Positions 36,001 through 47,225 of a DNA stretch of 64,000 nt are shown piece by piece. The first letter of the stretch is position 1; the number at the start of each line of letters is the position of its first letter. The stretch is from Dioscorea cayenensis subsp. rotundata (lineage: Eukaryota > Streptophyta > Magnoliopsida > Dioscoreales > Dioscoreaceae). The notes beneath the pieces are model-generated. The model ran no database searches and was not told where the DNA came from. It saw only the letters and a program-made list of their open reading frames with translations. A program made the translations under genes and the position numbers. Location of the stretch: the NCBI RefSeq assembly GCF_009730915.1, contig NC_052479.1, forward strand, positions 3,038,001-3,102,000, given 5' to 3'.

Positions 36001-36905
36001 AAGTGGCTCAGGTTAGTAGAGGCACGATAGCAATAACATTACATATGAATAGAACCCCAACTAAAAGGCAACAAGCAGAGTATACCTTCCTGAATATATC
36101 CTGCAGCTACAAGATCCATGAAGTAATGTATAAATACCAGATAGGGTACAGGAATCAAAATTAGGTATGGAATCACATAGATAAGAACATACAATTCCAT
36201 GATGACACTATTCATATCAGCAACCCAACTCATCCATAATTCAAGAATACAAAGCTGAAGAATTTGGCATGAGTTACCTTATACAAATCCAAAGAATTGT
36301 ACGCCCAAGATCTTAGCTTACTATAACCATCATGATATCGAAGCACACCACTCTCTGGCCTGCTAGATGACATTCCACAATCAAGAAAACCAAATTAAAA
36401 TTCACATGGCATGAGCTCAGAATTACAATTGCAGCTTACATTTCCAACCATGATTCTAAAACACTTTGACTATAAATTCATTACATAAACCACTCGATCA
36501 CAGGCATTATCAAATCAGCACTGGAAAACATACAACTATCTACTCAAATCAGTGTAAAGCTAAAATTCAAAAAACAAACTGATTGGTTCACGAGAAGTTA
36601 TCTTTTCTAATCACTATGCACTACAAACACTTAGCATACATGGTGAAAAAAAAGAAGAATCCAAAAGGAGTTTGGAATGATTCAAACCTGGGGATATCGG
36701 GGTGAGAGGAGGACGAGAGCCGACCAAGCTCTTCTTGAAGGGCGAGCTCGGTCTGCAAGAAGCCTTTCTTCTTCAAGTATGCGAGCACCTTCTTCTCCAT
36801 CTCCTCGTCCTCCATCTCTTCAAATCAAAACCCTAATTTGGGGGAGATCGAGAACTAGTGTTTTTGCTCTAAAAGAATTGGAACTGGAATAAGAAAAGTA
36901 AAGCA
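36001..36905 (-). pseudogene. TAF5 5'-exon copy C
   Basis: LisH exon 36815-36688 is intact and best preserved (MEDEEMEKKVLAYLKKKGF). Second exon 36362-36278 (RPESGVLRYHDGYSKLRSW) is intact. The third exon near 36080-36150 has lost about 20 nt, removing the acceptor-proximal HELLRV segment. The fourth exon is missing because copy B abuts at 36000. It could only produce a truncated protein if expressed. Confidence 0.85.
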
Positions 36906-37795
36906 TATTGTAATTAGTGTAATTAGTGTAATTAGTAAATATGTTATTTTTAAGATTGATTAAAAAGGAGTTGGCACAAAATGATCTTATTTTTCTAGTT
37001 CTCAATATAAAGACATTAATTGAAAAACTACATTTTCTCATAATATAGTTAGGGTGTTTCTTTATGATTGACTACAAAGAAGTTGGCATAAAATGACTAA
37101 TTTTTTTCTGATTCTCGAATTATAAAATTAATTTTCTAATATCAATAGAAAATGACTAGCGAAAATTTTTCTAGTTCTCGAACTAAAAATTATTTTTTTA
37201 TATCATAATTAGTGTTGTTATTAAGGGTTTTTCCATTAGTATTAACTTAAAAGAAGTCGGTAGAAAATAACAAAACTTTTCTATTTCTTGATATAAAGAT
37301 ATTAAATTAAAAAAATTAAATATAAAGTAAACTAAGGAACTGCAATTTTTTTCATTAAATAGAAAACACACAAAAAAAAAAAAAAAAATTTTATTGACTA
37401 AAAAAATATAATTTTAAGATTACATACTTGGAATTTTTTCTTTCCACATGATGACTAATAATCAAATCAAAACCTAATTATCTTTTATCCATACCACATA
37501 TCAAGATCCAAGTCAAGTTTAATTGCCCATTTAATAAACACTGAATCTAGACTATTTGAAAGTCAATAACTTTATTATATATATATATGTATGATGATGA
37601 TGATGGTGATGATGATGATGGGTGGGACCCACAAGAATTTTTCTAATCCAACCTTTCACTTTCTTTAAAGTTTCTAAATCCAAAAAAACTCTTTAGTTTG
37701 CTAAGATTTGTTCTAATCCACTAATATTTACAAAAAATTTGAAGTAAACTTTGGTGTTTGTTTAATCATGGATTATTATTGTTGTTATTATTATT
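36906..37795. other. AT-rich intergenic DNA
   Basis: Contains gtaattagt repeats near 36909-36935, degenerate ttctagttctcgaa-like repeats spaced about 100 bp between 36980 and 37300, and a (GAT)n run at about 37592-37620. No gene was seen. Confidence 0.5.
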
Positions 37796-38047
37796 ACTCT
37801 CTCTGTTTTATTTTAATTGTTGTATATAAGCTTTACACAAATATTAAAATTATTATTAAATTTTCTATGATTTTAAAAATAATTTATCATAAGACACATT
37901 TATTTTTATTAGAGTTATTTATTCGATGCACATACCTCATTTAAAAAAAGATAAAATTAAGAAAAAAAATAATTAATATTTATAGAATTTTTAAAAATGA
38001 TAAGTAATTTAAAAAAAAAATGAATGTAACAGTTAAGACGGAGGGAA
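37796..38047. mobile_element. Stowaway-like MITE
   Basis: Begins ctctctctgttttattttaa after TA and ends acggagggaa before TA. The terminal inverted repeats resemble the Stowaway consensus ctccctccgt. It is 252 bp, AT-rich and non-coding. Confidence 0.7.
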
Positions 38048-38375
38048 TATTGTTGTTGTTATAAGGTAATTAATTTTAGTAATTAAACAATATTTTATAA
38101 TATGAGTTATAATTTTTTTTTTGTGAATAAAATTAATAAACCACAAATTTATTAAAAAAATGAGAGAAAAAAACAGAGAGCACCAAGTACAGAAGAAAAT
38201 ACAAAGTACCGGACATAAGAAAACATAAAAGACTGTCTTCCTCACCAGGGATGAGGAAAACAAAATCAGTACTGACAGTAAAGACAGAAAAGAAAAGGAG
38301 AGTAAAGATAACAAGCCGGGCTGACGAAGTCAACCATCTGGAGACACAGGCCTGTCTAGCAACAATAAGAACAGA

Positions 38376-39632
38376 TTACTCCTTACCAGAAGTGTGCATC
38401 GAATCACCAGCGGGATCGGTTGATCTAGAGCTCAGGAAGTTAAGAGAATGTTTGATCCTTTGAGCAGCATCTGAGGGTTTCTGCTGATGGGACTCCGCAT
38501 CTGCAGAAATCCAAGAAAGAAGCAAATTAGTTGTTTTGTAGAGAGTAAAAAAAATGGGAGACCGATTTTGATTAAAAATACGGTTATTGCGTTCCAGCCA
38601 GATATTCCAAAAAATGGCTCTAGTGCAGAGATCCCAGAGAATCCTGGAAGTAGGATTCAAAGAGGGGATCCAATTGGTCCAGATATTAGAAACAAAGGAT
38701 GGAAGAGTATCAATATCTAATAAACATTTGAAGTAAGACCAAATTTTTTCTGAGAAAATACAATCAATGAAAAGGTGGTCCACTGTTTCTGAGTTGTTAT
38801 GACATAGAATACATGTATCAGTAGCATTTGGATTACAACCTTTTTTAAATAGATTCTCCAGAGTTAGAATTTTATTTTCCCAGGCAAGCCAACAGAATAA
38901 AGTTATTTTACTAGGGGATTTTGTCTTCCAGAATTTGGAGTAGAGTTGACTGTGAGTTCCTCCATCAATAAGGAAGTTGTAGTATGATTTGATAGAGAAG
39001 GTTCCGTTTCTATCTAATGACCAGATAATGGAATCCTCTTGGTCATTAGAACAATTTGGAATATAAATTTGAATTATGGCAAGATCGTCCGTGGAGGCTG
39101 TTCTTAATGGATTACCACAGGAGTTAAGAATATGAATAAATTTTCTTAAAGTAATCCAAGAAGAAGAACAGTCTAAAAAAAGTGATGCCCAATGATCTTT
39201 TGGAGATGAACCCTCCAACCATCTATCAAACCAGAAAAGTGTATTATTACCATTTCCAATTGATTTGGTTATACAGGAACGAAATGAGGGTAGAATGGCA
39301 TTAATTCCTAACCAGAAGAAAGATTTATTTCTTGGTGGTTGATGAAATAAAATGCCAGGTGAATCTCTAATCGCGTAGTTGGCATTGATTATCTTGGTCC
39401 AACAGGAGGCCGGCTTTGTTGTGATTTTCCACCACCACTTACCCAGCAACGTGTTGTTGAAGATCTGTAAATCCAGAATTCCCCAACCACCCATGCTACG
39501 AGGTCGACAAATTCTTTTCCAAGTAATTACTCTAATTCCCTTAGAACCCAGGTATAGGCCCTTCCAAAGGAAATCTCTCCTGATCTTATTGATCTCATGT
39601 ATGAACCAAGATGGAAGTTTAAATACTGACAT
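38376..39632 (-). CDS. LINE ORF2 C-terminal segment with zf-RVT domain
   Basis: Open for 418 residues. It starts with the thumb-like stretch INKIRRDFLWKG and MGGWGILDLQIFNNTLLGKW, typical downstream of plant LINE RT, and contains the zinc-binding CILCHNNSETVDHLFIDC block. It is a fragment of ORF2 and not a host gene. The upstream stop lies between it and the palm domain. Confidence 0.8.
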   Translation of the reverse strand: MSVFKLPSWFIHEINKIRRDFLWKGLYLGSKGIRVITWKRICRPRSMGGWGILDLQIFNNTLLGKWWWKITTKPASCWTKIINANYAIRDSPGILFHQPPRNKSFFWLGINAILPSFRSCITKSIGNGNNTLFWFDRWLEGSSPKDHWASLFLDCSSSWITLRKFIHILNSCGNPLRTASTDDLAIIQIYIPNCSNDQEDSIIWSLDRNGTFSIKSYYNFLIDGGTHSQLYSKFWKTKSPSKITLFCWLAWENKILTLENLFKKGCNPNATDTCILCHNNSETVDHLFIDCIFSEKIWSYFKCLLDIDTLPSFVSNIWTNWIPSLNPTSRILWDLCTRAIFWNIWLERNNRIFNQNRSPIFFTLYKTTNLLLSWISADAESHQQKPSDAAQRIKHSLNFLSSRSTDPAGDSMHTSGKE

Positions 39633-40039
39633 CTAATATACTGGGAGTGATGAAAGTACAGAATTGATAAGGGTAAGTCGACCCCCAGAGAAAGGTAAAT
39701 TGCTTTCCAGTGTGAGAGCCTCGAGCGGACGGAATCAATTAACCTTGTCCAATCTTGTCGTCTAGGGCGTCTACCAGAGAGGGGTACATCCAGGTATGTA
39801 ATGGGTAGACAATCCCTATTGCAATTGAGAATTCTAGTTGAAGATGCGTGAGGTTGGTAATCAAAATTGGTGGAGAATAGGCAGCTCTTCGAATAGTTAA
39901 TTGAAAGACAGATGCTGTTTCAGTGATCGAGCTGAACTCCAACTAAAACTTTGGAATTAATAGCATGATAGAACATAACACTGAGGGTATCAGCCGCTAG
40001 AGCGAATAGGAGGGGAGAAAGGGGGTCACCTTGTCTTAA

Positions 40040-40604
40040 TCATCTTTTGCATCGAATATACCCTTGAGGTGTTCCATTAATGAGTATTTGTGTTTTGGCA
40101 GTATTGAGAATGGTGTGTATCCAAGAAATCCAGCGGTTGCCAAAACCTCTAGCTTTTAGAATTTCAAGAAGAAAGTTCCAGTCTAATGAATCAAAAGCTT
40201 TAGCAAAATCAACCTTTAAAGCAAAGCCAAGTAATTTCTTTTTTTGAAGATTAAAAATCACTTCCTGGGTAGCAATAATGTTATCAGCAATGCATCTACC
40301 CTTAATGAATCTGGATTGTGATATGTCGACTAGTTCCCCAATCTTTTGACTCAATCTTGGAAATGATTTTATAAGTGGAATTGATGAGACTGATGGGTCT
40401 AAAATCTGTGACCTCAGTTGGGGCATTTGTTTTAGCAATGAGAGCAATGTGTACCCAATTAAGTCGTTTGACGTTAATGGAACCAACATAGAAGTCACTA
40501 CAAAGTTTGATGAGGTCCTCCTGAATTAGGCTCCAGTGTTTTTGAAAAAAGAAAATTGGGAAACCATCTGGGCCTGGGGCCTTATCCGCATTTAACTCAA
40601 ACAC
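40040..40604 (-). pseudogene. LINE reverse transcriptase fingers/palm fragment
   Basis: Reads NADKAPGPDGFPIFFFQKHW, FRPISLINSTYKIISK, then in a shifted frame SQSRFIKGRCIADNIIATQE and FAKAFDSLDWNFLLEILKARGF. A frameshift near 40300-40400 separates the two parts. Family recognition is strong (RVT_1 of plant L1). Confidence 0.85.
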
Positions 40605-40789
40605 GGCCTTTTTAATTTGTTTATATAAAAAACATTTGCATGTCCTAATTCAAATCAAATTAAAAGTTTTAAAAAAAAACATATGTGACCCAATCATAAT
40701 CAAATTAGGACAACATGTGGATAAGATAAATAAATTTTATAATATTTGGATATATTCAAGATCACCAAACAATACATATCATGAGGCGA

Positions 40790-41560
40790 TCTAAATATTA
40801 AATCCAAAGATCAGCCTAGAGCACAGATCTCAAGGCGATCTAAAAATACTCAAATATCAAGATTAGCCGAGAACACAGACCTCGAGTCAATCTAAAATAG
40901 TCAAAATCCCAAGATCAGTCGAGAGCACAGATCTCGAGACGATCTAAAAATATTCAAATCTCCGGATCAGCTAGAGCACCGATTTCGAAGTGATCCAAAA
41001 TATACAAAATATCCAAATATTAAGATTAGCTGAGGGCACAGATTTCAAGACAATCTAAAATAGTCAAAACCCCAAGATCAGTCGAGAGCACAGATCTCAA
41101 GACGATCTAAAAATATTCAAATCTCCGAATAAGCTAGAGCACCGATCACGAAGCGATCCAAAATATACAAAATATCCAAATATTAAGATTAGATGAGAGC
41201 ACAGATCTCAAGGCAATCTAAAATAGTCAAAACCCCAAGATCAGTCGAGAGCACAGATCTCGAGACGATCTAAAAATATTCAAATCTCCGGATCAGCTAG
41301 AGCACTGATCTCGAAGCGATCCAAAATATACAAAATATCCAAATATTAAGATTAGTTGAGGGCACAGATCTCAAGGCAATCTAAAATAGTCAAAATCCCA
41401 AGATCAGTCGAGAGCACAGATCTCGAGACGATCTAAAAATATTCAAATTTCCGGATCAGCTAGAGCACCGATCTCGAGGCGATCTAAAAAAATTTAAATC
41501 TAAAGATCAGCCGGAACGTAAATCTCGAGGCGATCTTAATCCCAAAATCAGCCACGTATG
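40790..41560. repeat. 163-bp tandem repeat with ~54-bp subunits
   Basis: The phrase aagatcagtcgagagcac occurs at 40911, 41074, 41237 and 41400 (one base variation in spelling), an exact 163-bp period. Within each unit there are three related subunits of the form gatcag..gagcac.gatctcgaggcgatctaaaa. The array lies in the upstream part of the LTR-like insertion. Confidence 0.85.
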
Positions 41561-41569
41561 CAAATCACG

Positions 41570-41687
41570 AGGCAAATATATATATATATAATAAAAATAA
41601 AAATAAAATAAAATAAAATAAAGATAAAATAATCGAATAAGATAAAAGATGAAATAAAATAAAATACATTAAATTAAATCAAATCGA

Positions 41688-41719
<32 letters not shown>

Positions 41720-42345
41720 ATAAGATAAATTAAAATAAAATAAATCAACTCATGCAAAAATATATATACAATTAATTGAAATTAAATAAAATAAAATAAA
41801 ATAAAGAATCGAATGAAATCAAATAGTATAAAATAAAATCTGATAAAGATATATATATATATATATATATAAAATAAAACAAAATAAAATAAAATAAAGA
41901 ATTAAATGGAATCAGATAAAATAAATAAATAAAATTCGATATATATATATATATATAATAAAACAAAATGAAATAAATCAAATCAAAGAAATTAAGTAAA
42001 AAAAGAAAGTAAGTAAAAAAAAATCCGATAAAATATGTATATAATAAAATAAATAGATTGGATCAAATTAGATAATATAAAATAAATTAAATATATATTA
42101 ATAATAAATAAAATAATATATGTATATATATATATAACAACCAATCAATCAATCAAATCAAGTAAACATGGAAATAATATATACATCTTTAAAATATATA
42201 TATATAATAATAATAATAAAATAAAATACATATCTTATAAATATATATATATGCAAAATTCAAATCATAAATAATAGATATGATATATATGTATATAACA
42301 TAATAAAAAAAAATATACATATAATGTAATATATATATATATATG
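41570..42345. repeat. Low-complexity AT microsatellite block
   Basis: Alternating (TA)n runs (about 41574-41590, 41690-41712, 41850-41870, 41940-41957, 42118-42136, 42198-42210, 42240-42252, 42330-42344) and (AAATA)n tracts. No coding content is credible; apparent ORFs are artefacts of the composition. Confidence 0.8.
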
Positions 42346-42359
42346 TATTTAAGAGAGAG

Positions 42360-43560
42360 ATTGGGGGTTATGCACGTGGTCGTCCCACGATCAACTCATT
42401 TCACAACCACTCCCACGTCCACGCTTTTAAAGAGAACAAAGGAAAAAAATAGGAGGGGGAAGGTTGGTTTCCTCTCGGCGAGGGAGATACTCATATGAAA
42501 AAGAAGTGAAAAAGAAGAGGAACAGAAGAGGACAGGAACCCCGGAAGAAGCGACCAAAACACGAAGCAAAGAAAATAGAGGAAGAAGTCACCGCTACAGC
42601 CGTCATCGCTATTACTACTGCCATTGCCTCTCTGTCAGATGGGAAGAGGCCGAACCTAGAGAAAGAAGATCAGACGAGAGAAGATAGAAGGAGGAAGGCG
42701 AAAGAAAAGCAGAGAAAGCAACAAGCGAAGAAGAAGAAGAGGGTGCTCACGTTTTCTCTTCCCCTGTACCCCTGTACCCCTATACATATTCTTGCTGCTC
42801 TTGATGTGAAGCCGTGAAGACAGAGAAGCCTGAGAAGCTGTCGCCATCGCCGACATGGCTGCTGCTGTTATTCTTGCTTGCCGCCTACAGTCACTCTTGA
42901 TGATGAACCCATGAAGACGGAGGAGGACCAACTAGAGAAAGACGATGAACGGAACTCGGCCAAACATATAGTCATATAATAAAGTAGAAGAGGGGAACAA
43001 AACTAGCAAAAGAAGAAGAAGAAGACGGAGGATTTGTCGCTCTTCATCATCATCGAAACCGCTCGTCGCTGCTTTGTCATAGTTGCCTGTTGTCACCTGA
43101 TGCCTGATGCCGTACTATTGCTGCTTCTGTCAGCGCCGCTGTTGCCTCTCTTGCAGATGAAAGAAGGAGTCTAAAAGTAGTAGGGTTCCTGCCACCGTTG
43201 CCGTTGAAGCTTCGTCGTTCGTTGCTATCACCGGTGCATCTCTGTGAGATGGAGGAAGGAGGATCTCTGCCGCCGTTTGAAAAATATCAAAGTCGTCATT
43301 CCCGTTCCTCCCTCATTGTTGTCGAAGACAGAAAGTTACATGGATATTAATGTATACTACACCAGGAGAGAGCAGTAAACGAAGAAAAAGAAAAGAAGAC
43401 TCTCACCATTACTGTTACCTGCCGCCGTTGTAGCAGTAGAAGCCTCAGAAGATGGTCAAGGAGCAGGAAAACATGGCTGGCTTTCTTTCGCAATTCTCTC
43501 ACGCAGTATAAGGGAGTCTTTAAGAACAATATACCTAGTTGAGGAATCATTAAAAAAATC
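42360..43560 (+). other. GC-richer leader-like region of the LTR-like insertion
   Basis: Purine-rich and codon-like text (gaagaag, gccgccgttg, gtcgctgct) with short ORFs of biased composition, for example 117 residues at 42464-42817 that are mostly Lys/Arg/Glu. No domain is recognised. Phrases such as gagatggaagaagg and cgtcatc recur. It follows the TA-rich block, as an R/U5 leader would follow a promoter. It is not regarded as a protein gene. Confidence 0.4.
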
Positions 43561-43636
43561 CACGTGAGATTCTCTCTCTTGTCGAAAGAAATTCATTTAA
43601 AAAAAATGAATAATATATATGTCCGAGTTTCTCTCA

Positions 43637-43673
<37 letters not shown>

Positions 43674-45140
43674 TATATGATAACACTACAAGTTTTGTAG
43701 TTAAATAAATGCATTACATGCATGAATGCAAGCATGTGCGTGCCCAACCAAACACTTTAGTGGATGTCTCCCTCACAATCAAGACACCTATGGATTCAAT
43801 TAAAAAAAAAAAGAAGTTTAAAAAAAAATGAAGAGGAAACAGTATTTTGGAATTCTTGGAATTCTATGAAGGTCTTAGTTGAGATAGCCAAGGACAAGTA
43901 CCTGATCACGGAAAAGAAGGCATAAATGATTTGAATTTATGGTAGCAGTGCATGATACATTTCTTGGGTCTTAAAAATGTGAATGTGCATTAATCTGATC
44001 GTTAGGCTGCTGATGATTCGTAGTGGCACTGTTTACTGGTTGGAAATTTTTTAGAACCAAAAATTGTTACATATATATATCACCATGTATTATGAATGAA
44101 TTTTAATTGTTCAAATACCATGGGTTAGTCAATGACTAAAATACCCATCCCAACAATTAAAATGTTCATTCTAAAACAACGATAAAATGCGCATTCCAAA
44201 ACAACAAGAAAAATTATCATTCCGAGACAACGCCAAGATATTAAGTATGATTAATTTTCATACACAATAAGATATATTTCAAGACGACAGTGAGATATAT
44301 AAGATTGCCAATGATTTGCATAATCTCATATCTCATTTGTGTAAGAGACCCACATCATGCTATCATAAAATCACCATGAAAAAAAAAAAAAGAGATTTGA
44401 CTTTGCATGCATACGTGCATGATTCAATATATAAAATATAAAAAATAAAAATAAAAAAAATCAAAAAATCAAAAGGCTTGGGATCCCACCATGACAGAGA
44501 CCCACATAAAAATGACTGAATATTAAGCAAAAAAAATAAATGAAATGCAATGTAATGGCATGCATGCACATATATTTACTCATGTGTATCATTAGTTAAA
44601 ATGAAGAATTCTCAATAGGGCGGGTCCACCATTCACATGGGATTATTTTATATATATAAACATCCCAGAGCAACATGCTTTATTGACTAAAGAACAATGG
44701 ATGGACATGGTATGATGCTGCCTCTTATAATTGCATGGAAATCTTGATTTGCTGACGTTACTCAAGGAAGTGGCAAAACAATTTCAAAAGTGGGTCCCAC
44801 TATGAAAAATCGCATGAATGATGTGTCTAATAAAAATTTTATAGGAATTAAATCTGGGCATTCTTCAAGGTATGCAACCAGCCTTTTATATATGTATATA
44901 TACATTTATATATATATGTATGTCCGAAAGTTCAAAGCAATAACAAAATCACTTATTCTGAAGAATGACAAGAATGCTTATCTCGAGGCAAGTCGGCAAT
45001 GAGACATGCGAGACTACAACGAGGCATGCAACGCGATGATGAGGCATATGCAGCGACATGTGACAAAACAAATAAAAATTAAAACCAAAGCAGTTAACTC
45101 GAGATTCAAGTTATGAAAAGAGTCAAGACTTGAAAAATCC
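43561..45140. other. Non-coding interior of the LTR-like insertion
   Basis: AT-rich with TA runs near 43640-43670 and 44888-44925. No gene, tRNA or conserved domain was seen. Confidence 0.45.
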
Positions 45141-45149
45141 ATATAAATC

Positions 45150-45470
45150 GACAATTGGATTCAGCAAGGTCAAGGCATCATAAGTCGAAGACCCAAAGAG
45201 TTCCACAAGTCAATATTCATATAAACGACAATTGGACTCAGCAGTCCCAAGACATCAAAAGTCGAAGACCCAAAGAGTTCCACAAGTCAATATTTGAAAA
45301 ATTCATATATAATTGGACTCAGCAGTGTTAAGACATCATAAGTCGAAAACCCAAAGAGTTCCACAAGTCAATATTCGAAAATCGATATAAATCGACAATT
45401 TAACTCAGCAGTGTTAAAACATCATAAGTCAAAGACCGAAAGAGTTTCACAAGTCAAGACTTGAAGAAAG
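45150..45470. repeat. ~80-bp tandem repeat, four degenerate copies
   Basis: The phrase aattgga(c)tcagca followed by catcataagtcgaagaccc and agagttccacaagtcaat begins near 45153, 45230, 45311 and 45397. Spacing is 77-87 bp. It is part of the LTR-like insertion. Confidence 0.75.
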
Positions 45471-46559
45471 TTTCACAAGCATAAAAGCCGAAGCTTATGG
45501 AAAGTCAAAATCAAGTTTATGATTCATCAACATAGAGGATCCGGAACTTGAAATACAAATCAAATCCAAAATGCAAAAAAATGTCCAAGACACAAGTTCG
45601 AGCACAAGTTCATAAGTCAAGATGATTTCAAATTTCTTGTATTTTCAATGAAATCTATGAATTCATATTTATTGAAATGAATGAAATTAATTGTCACAAA
45701 TTGTTTCCTTTTTCACACTTATTTCTTAATTGGAGGGTCCTGAGATAATGTCCAGGGTAATTAACATTAGGGGCTTGCCTCTAATGGAAGTCATGAACCC
45801 ATAATCTCTTGAAGTCATAAAAATTAAATTTGATTTGTGATCCATTTATTTTAACCGGTCTAACCCTAATTAAAGGCCTGGTGAGAAAAAAAGGAGTCCA
45901 CAATCTCATCAGTGGAGAACGGAACTTCAAGTGAAGAAAGATCAACACTATCTTTGTATTTGAATTGATAATGCAAATCAAACATGAAACGATGAGTAAT
46001 TGGAGTGCCAAGTAGTATTTGAAAATGTTCAGTAAAACTTCCCCAATTTCTTGGTTCCCTTCAATCCAATTCCCATTACTACTGATGCGCGGAATAAGCT
46101 TTTTATTCCTTCTTCCATTAGCCAGTAGGTGGAAAAAATTTGTATTTGCATCACCCTCTTTGAGCCAAGTAATTCGGGAACGTTGTTTCCAATAAATATC
46201 TTTTTGTGTTATTAAGATGTGTAGTTCATTACGTTTAAGAATTAAACGATTGGAATCTTCCTCAGAGAGAGGTCCTCTTTCATGTAAGGAATCAAGTGTA
46301 TTAAGTTCAGGGAGCAAACTTTTTTTATGAATATTGGAAGCTCCAAAGTTTTCTTTGGCCCACAGGCGTAGTTTCAATTTCAAGAATGCAAGTTTTTTAG
46401 ATATTATGTAGGTGCCACAACCCTCAAAGTTATGATCTGACCACCAATCATGAATTAAATTTTCTAATTGATCACTAGTGTACCAAGATTTTTCTAATCT
46501 AAAGATTCTGGCTCTTGGTGGGTGATTACCAAATCCAGGTATATAGGAGAATGATCAGA

Positions 46560-47225
46560 GCCAAATCAAGGTAAAGAACTTTGGAAGGTATTAGGAAAAA
46601 AACAATGGCCAGTCATGTGAATAAAGGAATCTATCCAATCTGACCCATATTGGATCTGATTGTCCATTAGTCCAAGTGAATTTATGGCCAGATAAAGGAG
46701 GATCAATAAGATTGAGATCACTTAGGTGCTTTTGTGAATTAGCAATATCCCTAGGGTTAGGGTCTCCTTTATTTTTATCGTCCAGTGAAAATAAAGTATT
46801 GAAATCTCCACAGATTAACCAGGGTAAATCGTGTATGTTTTTAACTGTGCGGATCTCGTTCCAAAATTCAACTCTGATGGGAGCTGCATTAGGTCCATAA
46901 ACACTAGTGCAAACCCATTTAATGTTAGAGAATAGATTTGTGAATTCCATAGTAATGGAAAATTGTCCTTTGTAAATAAAGGTACCATTTACCTGGGTGC
47001 CATCCCAGGCAATAATGATACCACCAGTAGTACCTGTGGTAGGGAGAAACTCAAAAAAGTTCAGTCTCAACCTACCAATAGATCTCCAAATAGAACAATG
47101 ACAATCATGAAGTTTGGTTTCTTGTAAACAAACAATATCAGCTCGTGAAGAAGATATAATGTCTTTAACTAAGTGGCGTTTAGAGGGTCTGCCAATACCA
47201 CGAACATTCTAACAAAAAACAACCA
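46560..47225 (-). pseudogene. LINE APE-type endonuclease
   Basis: Begins MVVFC, then a TAG, then NVRGIGRPSKRHLVKDIISS and QETKLHDCHCS. The later open part (47070-46591) has GGIIIAWDG, SVYGPNAAPIR, LICGDFNTLFSLDDK and SGHKFTWTNGQSDPIWVRLD. The metal-binding Glu (QET) and GDFN motifs are present. Broken by stops. Confidence 0.85.

Larger units (their letters stand above)
38113..40617 (-). mobile_element. L1-type LINE, 3' part (reverse transcriptase and zf-RVT)
   Basis: On the minus strand: reverse transcriptase reading QIKKAVFELNADKAPGPDGF at 40617-40550, then a broken RT palm region (ALKVDFAKAFDSLDWNFL). Next is a 418-residue open stretch 39632-38376 with the zf-RVT signature (CILCHNNSETVDHLFIDC). 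The 3' end is a poly(A) tail, seen as T at about 38113-38122 on +. The rest of the element continues at 45901 after a nested insertion. The YADD-type catalytic segment near 40000 is damaged by stops. Confidence 0.88.
40618..45900 (+). mobile_element. 5.3-kb LTR-like insertion nested in the LINE
   Basis: The LINE ORF2 breaks at 40617 and resumes at 45901. The insert starts TGTTTATATAA and ends GGAGTCCA (TG...CA). Flanking pentamers are taatt (40613-40617) and caatc (45901-45905), alike apart from two C/T differences. It has no retroviral-type ORFs. A TATA-rich tract near 42330 is followed by a GC-richer leader-like region, and the 3' end has tttcaatgaaatc and attaggggcttgcctct text. This suggests one very long solo LTR, as in Ogre/Tat lineages. 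Class is inferred. Confidence 0.6.

Noticed and set aside
41570..42345. Hydrophobic ORFs such as 41772-41981
   Set aside because: Direct product of TA and AAATA microsatellites.
42464..42817. 117-residue Lys/Arg/Glu-rich ORF
   Set aside because: Simple gaa/aag composition inside the LTR-like insertion, with no domain and no conserved features.
45160..45470. Possible CRISPR-like array
   Set aside because: Repeats are degenerate, of varied spacing and within a plant LTR-like element; the units are ordinary tandem repeats without unique spacers.
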